Positions 17,754 through 27,035 of a stretch of 64,000 nucleotides of DNA are shown here, piece after piece. Origin of the DNA: Bacteroidota bacterium (GTDB lineage Bacteria; Bacteroidota; Bacteroidia; Bacteroidales; Prolixibacteraceae); assembly GCA_030684645.1 (NCBI GenBank), contig JAUXUF010000018.1, positions 1-64,000 of the forward strand. Reading direction: 5' to 3'. The first letter of the stretch is position 1. Each line of letters starts with the position of its first letter. Below the pieces are notes generated by a model. It did no database searches. It was given only the letters and a program-made list of their open reading frames with translations, and was not told the origin of the DNA. Both the position numbers and the translations under genes were made by a program.

Positions 17754-17965
17754 ATGTCTCTGTTGAATATTCCGAAGAAATCAACGGATTTTATGACGAT
17801 GACGGGAATAAAATTGATCCGGATTCGGTACCTGTTCCCAGCCTGTGCGTAATTTGCAAAAGCCACCAGGTGGACGATTGGGAAGAGAACCTTTTGTGCC
17901 TTATGAACCGGCATGATCAACAAAATGAGAAGGGTTTCAAATGTGGGGCGTTTGAAAAAATATAA
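17754..17965 (+). pseudogene. small Cys-rich protein gene with its frame broken at codon 3
   Basis: ATG at 17754 begins MS and then runs out of frame to a stop after 33 codons. If one CT of the CTCT at 17758-17761 is removed, the frame becomes MSVEYSEEINGFYDDDGNKI, then DPDSVPVPSLCVICKSHQVD, LLCLMNRHDQQNE and KGFKCGAFEKI, a compact 69-residue protein with four cysteines (C-x2-C, C, C), perhaps metal binding. The correct frame has no ATG, GTG or TTG start before the conserved part. It is continuous with the preceding UPF0158 frame through that gene's TAG. Likely a slippage mutation, a sequencing error, or stop readthrough. Confidence 0.6.
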
Positions 17966-18059
17966 ACTTTTTTTAACCTGAATGAAAACCAATAATATCA
18001 GGATTTGAAAGAATCATGTATATTTATCGGCAGTAAAAATCCATAAAACTCAAGAGCGA

Positions 18060-19457
18060 ATGGCAAAAAAGAATGCAGGAAAAGTAATCCAAATGCTTAG
18101 CCCCGAAAATTACATCCGTAAAAAAGCGACCTCACTTCCCATCCATGAATGTCTGGTAAATCCGGAATGGCAGGAACAAGGCTTTGCCAATCTGGTAATA
18201 GCCCGCAGCCATACCAACGGGAACATAACCGCTTGTATTTATCTGGTCGATTTGTTTTGTCTGGGTGTTAAAAACACCCATTATCTTTTCAATTCCACCC
18301 GGTTAATTTATCAGGAGAAATTTGGCGGGAATAACAAAATGAACTTCAAGCCGATCAGTTATACCCTGGCGCACAACATTGTATATGCCGCACTTGAATT
18401 TGCTGAAGAATACGGCTTCAAACCGCATAAAGATTTTACTTCGATTACCCGTTTTATGCTTGAAGAAGATACTGAAGATGTTGAATTGATTGACATTGAG
18501 TGCGGGAAAGACGGCAAACCATTTTATGTTAGCGGCCCTTATGATGATGACCTGAAAATAAGAAAAATTGTTGCCCAGCTTGAAAAAACAGCCGGTGCCG
18601 GAAATTACGACTATATTTTACCCGGATCTGACGATGAATCTGATGAAGATGAGGCCGAAGAAGACGAATTTGATGAAGACGAAGAGTATCTCGACGAACT
18701 GGAAGGATTATCATTTGAAGAAAAAAGTGATATGTTTTTGAAGCTGGAATCTTATAGCGAGCCAATGAATGAAGAAGAGGCTGATCGTTTTATATACATC
18801 ACCAATTCACTTTTCAAAAAATTTACGGATCCTACACTTGTTGATGAATACTATGATGAATACATGGACGACATGGATGTAGAATTGACCGCCATCGAAA
18901 TTCCGGACGAAATGCTTGGGATAACGAAGGGATCAGTTCAAATAGCAGAACAGACAAGGGAGTTATTTATGACCATATATTCCGAGGGTTCAAAAAATCT
19001 AAAAAGATCTCGTAAATTACTTGAAAAATTCAGGAAAGAAACCGGGGATATTCCTGCATCCTATTTCCTTGAAATGGAACTAATCAGAGATATAGATTCT
19101 CCGAAATTCATGCAAAACCTTCAGGCTTTACAGGAAAAATTCCCTGACTATTCTTTACTCCGAATAGCATACTTAAATGCCCGATTGGAAAAAGAAAAAG
19201 TCCCTGATGAGTTTTTTGAACAAAATTATAGCCTTCAAACACTCTTCCCCGGCAGGACATTGCTACACCATGTCGAAATATTTCAATATCTGACCTTTAT
19301 AACTATTACTCTTTTCCGATGTGATAATCCATCAAAGATTGAAGCGTTTCAAATGGCATACGAAGATATCGATCTTATAGAAGAAGAAATGGATCTTCTG
19401 GATAGATTCATTATACTTGCAAAAATTCACTCTGTACATCAACATTTAATCCAATAA
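18060..19457 (+). CDS. acidic hypothetical protein
   Basis: 465 residues, cytoplasmic. The N-terminal domain contains LPIHECLVNPEWQEQGFANL, VIARSHTNGNITACIYLVDL and FCLGVKNTHYLFN, a pattern I have seen in Bacteroidota hypothetical proteins, some of them linked to SEC-C/YecA-type proteins. A very acidic linker (about residues 195-225, nearly all D and E) separates it from a helical C-terminal half with TPR-like spacing (IPASYFLEMELIRD, FPDYSLLRIAYLNARL). No catalytic motif is visible. The next gene starts 4 bp after its stop, so the two are very probably co-transcribed. Confidence 0.7.
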   Translation: MAKKNAGKVIQMLSPENYIRKKATSLPIHECLVNPEWQEQGFANLVIARSHTNGNITACIYLVDLFCLGVKNTHYLFNSTRLIYQEKFGGNNKMNFKPISYTLAHNIVYAALEFAEEYGFKPHKDFTSITRFMLEEDTEDVELIDIECGKDGKPFYVSGPYDDDLKIRKIVAQLEKTAGAGNYDYILPGSDDESDEDEAEEDEFDEDEEYLDELEGLSFEEKSDMFLKLESYSEPMNEEEADRFIYITNSLFKKFTDPTLVDEYYDEYMDDMDVELTAIEIPDEMLGITKGSVQIAEQTRELFMTIYSEGSKNLKRSRKLLEKFRKETGDIPASYFLEMELIRDIDSPKFMQNLQALQEKFPDYSLLRIAYLNARLEKEKVPDEFFEQNYSLQTLFPGRTLLHHVEIFQYLTFITITLFRCDNPSKIEAFQMAYEDIDLIEEEMDLLDRFIILAKIHSVHQHLIQ

Positions 19458-19461
19458 AACT

Positions 19462-20547
19462 ATGGAACCCGAAATTAGTTTGAAGAACACCAAAAACGAA
19501 ATCCTTTCAGCTTACGAAGACGTATTGAAAAAAATACAGAATCAAAAAACGACCGAACCCAAACAGGTTCAGGAAGAAAAACGTCAACTGGAAGTTGTTA
19601 AAAAGGCATCTGAAAACACCACTGAAGGAATTGTGAACGGTATCACCGCTCTAAAACTAAATATAGCCAAAGAGCTTGACAAACTGAGCGAACAGCTAAC
19701 TGCCGAGTATAAAAAACTGGAAGACATCCAATCAGCCATTCGGCTCGAAAAACAAAACCTGGATGAACTTTACCAGGTTACCGCCAGTGCAGATTCACTG
19801 GCAGCCATGCTTCAGGCACAAAAAGAGAAAAAAGCATTTTTTGAAGCTGAAATGGCTGAAAAACGAAGCGCCTTTGATGAAAAGATGAAGGCTGATAAGC
19901 AAAGTTTTGACGAAAAGATTAGCAGTGAAAATGAATCGTTCGAAACTTCCCTGAAAGCACAAAAAGAGCTTTGGAAAACCGAACAGTTAAAATGGGCCGA
20001 ACAACAAAAGGAACTCAAAGAAAAAAGTGAGAAAGACCGAAAGCGCGAAGAAGAGGAATACACTTACAACCTAAAGCTGACCCGAAAAAAGGAAACTGAT
20101 ATTTTCGAAGAAAAGAAAGCCAATCAGGAAAAGGAATTGGCTGAAAAGAAAAAAGCGTTCGACCTGGAAATTGCACGACGTGAAGCCGAAGTTGTGGCTG
20201 CCGAAACTGAATTGAAAGAATTACGGACAAAGAATGCGGCTTTCCCTGCTGAAACTGAAAAAGCGGTTGCCGCAGCAGTGAAATCGGCCACCGAAAAACT
20301 TCAGGCGGAATTCAGGTTCGAAAAAGAATTGACCGCAAAGCAAACCGAGGGTGAAATCAAGTTGAAAGACCAGACTATCGAAACCCTGAAAAGCAAGATT
20401 AAAGATATGGAAGCTATCATCAGTGAATCTTCGAAGAAAGCAGCTACTGCTGAAACCAGCGTGAAAGATATTGCCATGAAGGCAATTGAAAGCTCCGGAA
20501 AGATGCAGCTTATCAGCAACACGCGCGATAATTCAGGAAAAGAATAG
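19462..20547 (+). CDS. long coiled-coil protein
   Basis: 361 residues, almost entirely charged heptad-like sequence rich in K, E, A and Q (for example KLSEQLTAEYKKLEDIQSAI and REEEEYTYNLKLTRKKETD), with no signal peptide or membrane segment. It should form an extended cytoplasmic coiled coil with a scaffold role. Co-transcribed with the acidic protein upstream (4-bp gap) and ended by a strong terminator. Nothing enzymatic is recognisable. Confidence 0.75.
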   Translation: MEPEISLKNTKNEILSAYEDVLKKIQNQKTTEPKQVQEEKRQLEVVKKASENTTEGIVNGITALKLNIAKELDKLSEQLTAEYKKLEDIQSAIRLEKQNLDELYQVTASADSLAAMLQAQKEKKAFFEAEMAEKRSAFDEKMKADKQSFDEKISSENESFETSLKAQKELWKTEQLKWAEQQKELKEKSEKDRKREEEEYTYNLKLTRKKETDIFEEKKANQEKELAEKKKAFDLEIARREAEVVAAETELKELRTKNAAFPAETEKAVAAAVKSATEKLQAEFRFEKELTAKQTEGEIKLKDQTIETLKSKIKDMEAIISESSKKAATAETSVKDIAMKAIESSGKMQLISNTRDNSGKE

Positions 20548-20573
20548 AGGATAATTCTAACCTAAAATTTCAA

Positions 20574-20608
20574 GGATCCGATCTTTTCGAAAGATCAGAT
20601 CCTTTTTG
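20574..20608 (+). terminator. intrinsic terminator
   Basis: GGATCCGATCTTT - TCG - AAAGATCAGATCC pairs with one mismatch and is followed by TTTTTG. It begins 27 bp after the coiled-coil gene. Confidence 0.88.
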
Positions 20609-20718
20609 TTTCTATTTCCTGAGTGAAATTCGCGTTACCGTCAAAGAATAGCATCCAAATAAATAATCCTGAAGTTTACATGGTTGAGCAAGAAAGCTTG
20701 AGAATTGGATTATTTGTC

Positions 20719-20748
20719 AAAAAAGCGGCCTCCCAAATGGAAGGCCGC
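20719..20748 (-). terminator. intrinsic terminator of the SusC/SusD operon
   Basis: On the minus strand GCGGCCT ... AGGCCGC with a 10-nt loop is followed by six T. It lies 26 bp after the susD-like stop codon. Confidence 0.87.
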
Positions 20749-20773
20749 CGGATTATTCGCAATTGATTCAGAC

Positions 20774-22318
20774 TTAATATCCTGGGTTTTGTTTTAAATT
20801 TTCGTTCACATCAACAGCAGAAGTTGGCAGAGGGAAAATTGATTTTGCAGCATTGGTCGCTGGCTTTTCCTGCCACGTATCTCCAAACTTTCCGAAACGC
20901 ACCAAATCCTGACGACGTAATCCTTCCCAGTAAAGTTCATAGCCACGTTCTTTCAGGATATCATCCAATGAAACAGAAGTAAGCAGCGGTAAAGTTTTGC
21001 CTTGCGCACTTCTTTTTCCACGGATAAAATTGATGTCAGCCAACGCTTCTGCAGTTTTTCCGCTTCGAAAACGTGCTTCGGCACGGATCAGGTAAATATC
21101 GGAGTAACGCATAATCGGCACATCGTTTGGCGAGGAGAACTGGAATAAGGTATTTGAGTTTGGAGCGAATTTAATAACACGGATACCTGCATTTTCAGGC
21201 GAACTAACTAAATTCACTTCAGGAATGAAAACCAAAGGATCTCCGTTTCTCTGTTTTAAGGCTGTTCCGTCAACACTGTACTGTTGTCCAACTAAAAATC
21301 CCTGATTGAATCCACATTCGCTCTTAATCCGGCCATCATAAAAACGCGTATCATTTACTTTGTCAAAGGTATTCACAAAAGTAGAAGTTGTTGACGGGCC
21401 ATTCCACAAACTATTGATGTTGCCAAATGACTGACTGTAATGCAGGGTAAAATTACTCCAAACACTTCCACTTCCCATATCCACCATATCGTCCATCGGT
21501 ACGCGAAAAATAAATTCAGAATTTTCAGTCACATTTTTCTGGAACATCGACCAGTAATCTGTTGCTACCGAATAAACTCCTGAATTAATGAGTTGATCGC
21601 AATAAGTAATGGCATCTGTCCACTTATCTTGCTCACCATACACTTTATAATTGATGTAAACTTTGGCTAACAAAGCCTGAGCGGCACCAACGGTAACATG
21701 GTCAGAACCGACTTCAGCCTTGGTTTTCAGCTTGGGCATGATTTCTTTAAGCTCAGTAATAATGTAATCAGCAGCTTCTTTTCTGGCTAAAACCTTAGGC
21801 GAAACAGAGAAGTCAATCTCATTTGCTTCTCTGAACGGAACTTGACCGTATAGGTCATTAATCAAGTACATAAAGTAGGCACGCAAAAAACGGGCTTCGT
21901 TGATGTATTGTTCTGTTTTTGCATTTTGCGGGAACTTACCAATGTAATAAATGGCCGTGTTTGCGCGAGAAACTCCCTGATTTAAAGCATCCCAAACGTT
22001 TTTCATACGCCCATGGTCAGCAGTCCAGGTTTGAAGGTGTAATTGCATCCAGTCGCCATTATCATACCAGTCAGTTCCACGGGTAGGAATGATCACTTCA
22101 TCAGAAGTTACTTCCTGAAGGGCCCAGTAGTCGTACCATTCAATTGTTCGCCGAAGGCTTGCATAAGGTGGGTTTATCAGGGCTTCGATGTTTTGTGGAT
22201 TGTTCACCAAATTCGAACCCAATTGTTCGTCCAGTACAGTTTCTGTTAAATTGGTACAGGCAATAGTACCCATTAAAGTAATGATGGTACTATATATGAT
22301 TATTTTATTTCGTTTCAT
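20774..22318 (-). CDS. SusD/RagB-like outer-membrane nutrient-binding lipoprotein
   Basis: 514 residues. The signal sequence ends in the lipobox TIAC (Cys21), so it is a lipoprotein, presumably at the cell surface. The SusD-type TPR fold is supported by INEARFLRAYFMYLINDLYG in the N-terminal half and by the C-terminal YSDIYLIRAEARFR, LADINFIRGKR and ERGYELYWEGLRRQDLVRFG motifs. It forms the lid of the SusC-like transporter encoded 23 bp upstream and binds an extracellular glycan or peptide. No substrate can be inferred because no hydrolases are nearby. Confidence 0.95.
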   Translation of the reverse strand: MKRNKIIIYSTIITLMGTIACTNLTETVLDEQLGSNLVNNPQNIEALINPPYASLRRTIEWYDYWALQEVTSDEVIIPTRGTDWYDNGDWMQLHLQTWTADHGRMKNVWDALNQGVSRANTAIYYIGKFPQNAKTEQYINEARFLRAYFMYLINDLYGQVPFREANEIDFSVSPKVLARKEAADYIITELKEIMPKLKTKAEVGSDHVTVGAAQALLAKVYINYKVYGEQDKWTDAITYCDQLINSGVYSVATDYWSMFQKNVTENSEFIFRVPMDDMVDMGSGSVWSNFTLHYSQSFGNINSLWNGPSTTSTFVNTFDKVNDTRFYDGRIKSECGFNQGFLVGQQYSVDGTALKQRNGDPLVFIPEVNLVSSPENAGIRVIKFAPNSNTLFQFSSPNDVPIMRYSDIYLIRAEARFRSGKTAEALADINFIRGKRSAQGKTLPLLTSVSLDDILKERGYELYWEGLRRQDLVRFGKFGDTWQEKPATNAAKSIFPLPTSAVDVNENLKQNPGY

Positions 22319-22341
22319 TTTTCGAAAATTTTTGATAGTTA

Positions 22342-25300
22342 TTAAAACTGAAGATTAACGCCAAAAGTAAATGTCCTGGCTTTTGGATAAGCAGTATAAT
22401 CCATACCCATTGAAGGTACTCCATTAGCGCTTGCATCCACACTAACCTCAGGATCAAATCCGGTATATTTTGTTAGAACCAACAAGTTATTTCCGGTAGC
22501 ATAAATCCGGGCTTTGCCTAACCATGCAATCTTTTGGGTATTTAATGTATATCCTACAGTCAGGTTAGCCAGACGAATAAACGAAGCATCTTCGATGAAA
22601 CGCGATGAAAATGCATTGGAATTGGATGGGCTTTCCTTTGAATCCAGAACGGCTTGTGTTACATTAAAACCTTTATCCAGCGGGCCTTTCAGGAATAAGG
22701 CATTGGCCGCATTGTTATACACTTTATTGCCTTGAGTGCCATACCAGAACATACTTAAATCGAACGCTTTGTATTTCAGGGTAGAATTCAGACTGAATGT
22801 CAGTTTAGGAAGCGCCGATCCCAAATATTCTTTTACTGGCTCTCCCTGAGCATCCTTTTTGTAAATACTTAATCCATCAGAACCAAAGCCTTCAAAAACC
22901 ATCCCGTAGAAAGTTCCAACTGGTTGTCCGTTGGTGATAACCTGTACGAGTGTACCGGTGAGTCCTTGTCCACTGGCAGAACCAGTTTGAATGTATTTTA
23001 CCGGCAAGTTCTTAATTTCATTCTTGACAGTTGCAAGATTTAGAGTCACATCCCAGTTCAGATCCTTTTTATCAATGATCACGCCTGTTAATCCAAGTTC
23101 AAATCCTGTATTCATGATTTTCAAGCCGGGCACATTTTGCCATTGTGTTTGGGTAGCAGATGGCGCTTTGGCAGGAACTTCGAGCAATACATCTACTGTT
23201 TTTTTGCTGAACAAATCGATGGTTCCTGAAATCCGGTTCTGGAACAGTCCAAAGTCAATACCCATATTGGTCTGCTGGGTTGTTTCCCATTGAATATCCG
23301 GATTTGGAGTCCGTAAAAAAGTGATGCCAGGAGTTAATGCTCCGTTGAAATAACCATTGGCTGACGGAGTGGTTCCAACGGCAAGCAACGAAATTTTATC
23401 AGGTATTTCCTGGTTTCCGGTTAGACCCCAGCCTAGACGAACTTTCAGGTTAGTAACCGCAGGTATGTCTTTCATAAATGCTTCTTCAGTAACTCTCCAT
23501 GCTGCAGCAGCCGATGGGAAGAACCCGTATTTTTTATTTGCACCAAATTTGGATGAGCCATCGTAGCGGCCCGTAATTGTCAGCAGGTATTTTTCCTTAA
23601 AGGAATAATTTGCACGGCCAAAGAAAGATTGGAGTTCGCGTTCATAAGCCGATGAGCTAACTCTGGCGCTGGAAAAGTTACCGTATCCGAGGTTGTTGGT
23701 ATATAAGATATCATCTACTTCGAATCCATTCACATTGGTTGAGTGATTTGTTACTTTGATGTTTTGATAGGCATGACCAAGAAGGAAATTAAAGGAATGA
23801 TCGGTTCCAATTTCTTTCAAATAGGTGATATAGTTTTCTACCAGACTGTTGTTTGCAGAAATGTCGTTGATATCGGCTTCGCCTTTATTCGCCAGATAGT
23901 TTAATTGTTTATCCTGATTTACACGACGTTCAGCAACAGTACGGTCATAACCCAAATTCATTTTGTATTTCAAATCTTTAATAATTTCAACCTCAGCAGA
24001 CATGTTTCCTAAAACACGATCGGTTTTTGAAAGGTCATTAACCAGATTAAGCATAGCGACCGGATTTCTCTGATCTTTATTATTCTGATAATAAGTTCCA
24101 TCTGAATTATAAATTGGGTAAGTTGGATTCAGCTTCAACATGGTCAAAATTAAATCGCCTTCAAACCCACCAGTTTCTGAGATTGGTGTGCGATAATCTT
24201 CAACGTGTGAAGCTATCAGGCTTCCGTTTAATAAGAGGTGATTGTTAAAAGCTTTTTGTGATACGCGGATATTTGCATTCATCTTTTTCTCCCCAGTTGT
24301 TTTCACAATTCCCTGTTGGTCAACATATCCGAAAGAAGTATGATAGGTTGACTTATCATTCCCACCGCCATATGACAAATTATGACTTTGAGTTACACCA
24401 AGTCCAAAAACTTCATTTTGCCAGTTATTTGTCGCTCCCAGATCAAGCAATTTACTTCCATCTGCTTTTCGGTATGATCTGAACTCTGAAGCTGTCAGCA
24501 AATCCATATTTTGTCTGATTTGTGAAACTCCCATATATCCGTCATATGAAAGTGTTCCAACTCCCTTTTCCCCCTTTTTAGTGGTGATTATTACAACACC
24601 ATTTGCACCTCTAGCTCCATAAATAGCGGTAGAAGATGCATCTTTCAGAATATCGATGGTTTCAATATCATCAGGGTTCAAAAAGCTGAGTGGGTTTTTG
24701 CTTGCCGATTGATTGATACCGGCTGCGGTACCGCCATTTGGAGTTAAACTGGCATTATCAAGAGGTACGCCATCAATCACATAGAGTGGTTCCTGTCCTG
24801 AACGAATAGAGTTCGAACCACGAATGCGAACCGACATTCCTGCTCCTGGTTCTCCATTGTTTTGGATAATATTGACCCCGGCAACACGGCCTTGCATCAT
24901 CTCAATCGGAGAAGTAGCCACGCCTTTGTTCATGTTGTCCTGTGTCAGTCGGTTGGTAGCGCCAGTCAAATCCGATTTGCGCTGCACTCCGTATCCAACG
25001 GCAACTACTTCATCAATCCCAATTGATTCTTCCTGTATAACAACATTCATTGTTGCCTGACCATTGTATTCCATTTCAATGGTTGTCATCCCAACAAACG
25101 AAAATACAATTACAGCTGTTTCTTTACTAACTTTAAGGCTATACTTACCATCAAAGTCGGTAATGGTACCATTGTTAGTCCCTTTTTCATAAACTGTCGC
25201 GCCGGGAAGCGAACTGCCATCAGCAGTTTTGACCGATCCCTTGAGCGTACGTTCCTGCTCAACTGCCGATTCTTTCAAAGGCAATATTTTAGGTTCGGTA

Positions 25301-25653
25301 ATTGCAATTTGCCGATCTTTAATTTCATAACTGTTACCTGATGCTTTCAAAATTTGATCAAGAATTTTTTCAACAGTTACATCTTCCACTTTAAGTGAAA
25401 CTTCTTTGCTAACATCGATGATATCATCGGAATAAACGATAATAAACTCGCTGTTACGCTCAATTTCCTGAAAAACATCTTTTATAGTTGCTTTCGACAA
25501 CTGAAAAGAAAACTTTGTTGATTGAGAGTAGCTGTTGCCCATAACAGTTAACGAACTAATGATCAACATGATAAAAGATAGTCTCATAATAAGGGACAGT
25601 TTTTTGAATCTTCCAAAGTCATGGAAGATTCGTTCATAAAACTTTTTTTTCAT
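22342..25653 (-). CDS. SusC/RagA-like TonB-dependent transporter with STN domain
   Basis: 1103 residues. Signal peptide; an N-terminal secretin/TonB short domain (about 50-115, FQEIERNSEFIIVYSDDIID); a carboxypeptidase-like beta domain (LKGSVKTADGSSLPGATVYE); the TonB-box/plug region with the SusC signature (ATSPIEMMQGRVAGVNII, then the IRSGQEPLYVIDGVPLDN stretch); and a 22-strand barrel ending in TFTFGVNLQF. The STN domain marks it as a signal-transducing transporter that talks to the FecR-type anti-sigma factor encoded just upstream. Energy comes from TonB-ExbBD elsewhere. Confidence 0.95.
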   Translation of the reverse strand: MKKKFYERIFHDFGRFKKLSLIMRLSFIMLIISSLTVMGNSYSQSTKFSFQLSKATIKDVFQEIERNSEFIIVYSDDIIDVSKEVSLKVEDVTVEKILDQILKASGNSYEIKDRQIAITEPKILPLKESAVEQERTLKGSVKTADGSSLPGATVYEKGTNNGTITDFDGKYSLKVSKETAVIVFSFVGMTTIEMEYNGQATMNVVIQEESIGIDEVVAVGYGVQRKSDLTGATNRLTQDNMNKGVATSPIEMMQGRVAGVNIIQNNGEPGAGMSVRIRGSNSIRSGQEPLYVIDGVPLDNASLTPNGGTAAGINQSASKNPLSFLNPDDIETIDILKDASSTAIYGARGANGVVIITTKKGEKGVGTLSYDGYMGVSQIRQNMDLLTASEFRSYRKADGSKLLDLGATNNWQNEVFGLGVTQSHNLSYGGGNDKSTYHTSFGYVDQQGIVKTTGEKKMNANIRVSQKAFNNHLLLNGSLIASHVEDYRTPISETGGFEGDLILTMLKLNPTYPIYNSDGTYYQNNKDQRNPVAMLNLVNDLSKTDRVLGNMSAEVEIIKDLKYKMNLGYDRTVAERRVNQDKQLNYLANKGEADINDISANNSLVENYITYLKEIGTDHSFNFLLGHAYQNIKVTNHSTNVNGFEVDDILYTNNLGYGNFSSARVSSSAYERELQSFFGRANYSFKEKYLLTITGRYDGSSKFGANKKYGFFPSAAAAWRVTEEAFMKDIPAVTNLKVRLGWGLTGNQEIPDKISLLAVGTTPSANGYFNGALTPGITFLRTPNPDIQWETTQQTNMGIDFGLFQNRISGTIDLFSKKTVDVLLEVPAKAPSATQTQWQNVPGLKIMNTGFELGLTGVIIDKKDLNWDVTLNLATVKNEIKNLPVKYIQTGSASGQGLTGTLVQVITNGQPVGTFYGMVFEGFGSDGLSIYKKDAQGEPVKEYLGSALPKLTFSLNSTLKYKAFDLSMFWYGTQGNKVYNNAANALFLKGPLDKGFNVTQAVLDSKESPSNSNAFSSRFIEDASFIRLANLTVGYTLNTQKIAWLGKARIYATGNNLLVLTKYTGFDPEVSVDASANGVPSMGMDYTAYPKARTFTFGVNLQF

Positions 25654-25702
25654 ACTTTTAGACGTTTAGTTTAAAACACTATTCAAATTCACTTTTTATT
25701 TA

Positions 25703-25734
25703 GATCCGGAGAATGCGGGAACATTCTTCGGATC
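25703..25734. terminator. hairpin between fecR and susC
   Basis: GATCCGGAGAATG / CATTCTTCGGATC form a 13-bp stem with a 6-nt loop. The T-run (8 T) follows on the plus strand. On the minus strand, the direction of the genes here, the hairpin is followed by TAAATAAAAAG, so it would be at best a partial terminator or a processing structure that uncouples susC from fecR. Confidence 0.55.
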
Positions 25735-25763
25735 GTTTTTTTTACTTCATATATTTATGGATG

Positions 25764-26963
25764 TTATTTTTTAATTAGTATAAAATCGCCATTGCTCTTT
25801 TTCTTCCAATCGATTGGAACAGTCAGTTTAATCACGTTGAGAACTTTTTCCGGCTCATCCTTCAGGTCAAGTTTTCCAGATAATTTGTAGCTGCCAATTA
25901 ATGGATCGGCCAAATATATTTTTACATTATAAAATCGTTCTACTTGTTTTAAGGCCCTGATCAAATCTACTTTTTCGAACTCCAGCATGCCTTCCTTCCA
26001 CGAAACATATTTACTTACATCAACCATCTGACTCTTAGCTTCTCCGGTCGATTTATTCAATATAACCATCTGGTTTGGAACCATCTCAACAACATAATCT
26101 CTGTTCAGTATTCCATTTCCGGCGTAGTTCAGGTTAACTTTTCCCTTTTCCAGTACAGTCTGAACCAGTTTATCTTCAGGATAAGCCGAAATGTCGAACC
26201 TGGTGCCCAAAACATGAACGCTGACATCGGTTGTACGAACGATAAATGGTCTTCCCGGATTTTTGGTCACATCAAAAAAAGCTTCTCCAACCAACATAAC
26301 CTGACGGGTTTTATTGGTGAAAACCGATGGATAGATAAGTTGACTCCCGGCATTGAGCCAAACCCTGGTGCCATCTGAAAGTACGATCATTGACTTTTTG
26401 CCATACGGAATGATTACCTTGTTGATCATTTCTTTTTCCGTACCTGACTTTTGATTGATGGTATCGTTGTTTACTATCAGTTGGCGGCCATTCTTGCTGT
26501 AGGAAATCTGAGACATTTGCTTCTCCAGCGATACCTGCGAACCGTCAGAAAGAACGATCATTGCTTCGTCTTTGCTGATTTGTGGAGTCCCGGCTAATTG
26601 AAACTGATATTGTTTTTCGGTACGCTGATACATATAATAGGTAACCGATCCTGAAAAGAAAACCAGAACAAGTATGGCAGCATACTTTACAAACTTCAGT
26701 AATTTCCACCGTTTTGAGGTCTTTGCTTCTTTTTGAATCCGACTCCAGATTTCGTAAGTTTCATTCATCCCCATTTTCTCTTCATGCGAATGAAAGATGT
26801 TGAAAACATGTGTAGCTTCTCTGATCTCTGCTTTTTTATAGGGGTATGACTTCAGAAACTCGTTCCAAAAGTCATCCTCAGTCTGAGTCGGATTGGTTAA
26901 CCATCTTAGAAAACTTTCATCATTCAAAAAATCAACAGCCGTATAATCCCGGTATTTCTCCAT
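25764..26963 (-). CDS. FecR-type anti-sigma factor
   Basis: 399 residues. The N-terminal cytoplasmic part (about 1-85) should hold the sigma factor, one membrane helix (YAAILVLVFFSGSVTYYMY) follows, and the periplasmic FecR domain shows KVIIPYGKKSMIVLSDGTRV, WLNAGSQLIYPSVF and VGEAFFDVTKNPGRPFIVRT. The C-terminal DUF4974-type domain ends LIRALKQVERFYNVKIYLAD. It receives the signal from the STN domain of the SusC protein and releases the ECF sigma factor encoded upstream. The order sigma-fecR-susC-susD on one strand is standard. Confidence 0.94.
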   Translation of the reverse strand: MEKYRDYTAVDFLNDESFLRWLTNPTQTEDDFWNEFLKSYPYKKAEIREATHVFNIFHSHEEKMGMNETYEIWSRIQKEAKTSKRWKLLKFVKYAAILVLVFFSGSVTYYMYQRTEKQYQFQLAGTPQISKDEAMIVLSDGSQVSLEKQMSQISYSKNGRQLIVNNDTINQKSGTEKEMINKVIIPYGKKSMIVLSDGTRVWLNAGSQLIYPSVFTNKTRQVMLVGEAFFDVTKNPGRPFIVRTTDVSVHVLGTRFDISAYPEDKLVQTVLEKGKVNLNYAGNGILNRDYVVEMVPNQMVILNKSTGEAKSQMVDVSKYVSWKEGMLEFEKVDLIRALKQVERFYNVKIYLADPLIGSYKLSGKLDLKDEPEKVLNVIKLTVPIDWKKKSNGDFILIKK

Positions 26964-27035
26964 AATTTGTGTTTACTATCTGGAAAAGACACATACATGA
27001 CTTTTGTTGATGCGCTAGTTGAAGTTTTTTATGTG

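Noticed and set aside
17754-17855. 33-codon ORF from the ATG after UPF0158
   Set aside because: Its residues look like an out-of-frame reading; the conserved-looking protein is in the frame two bases away.
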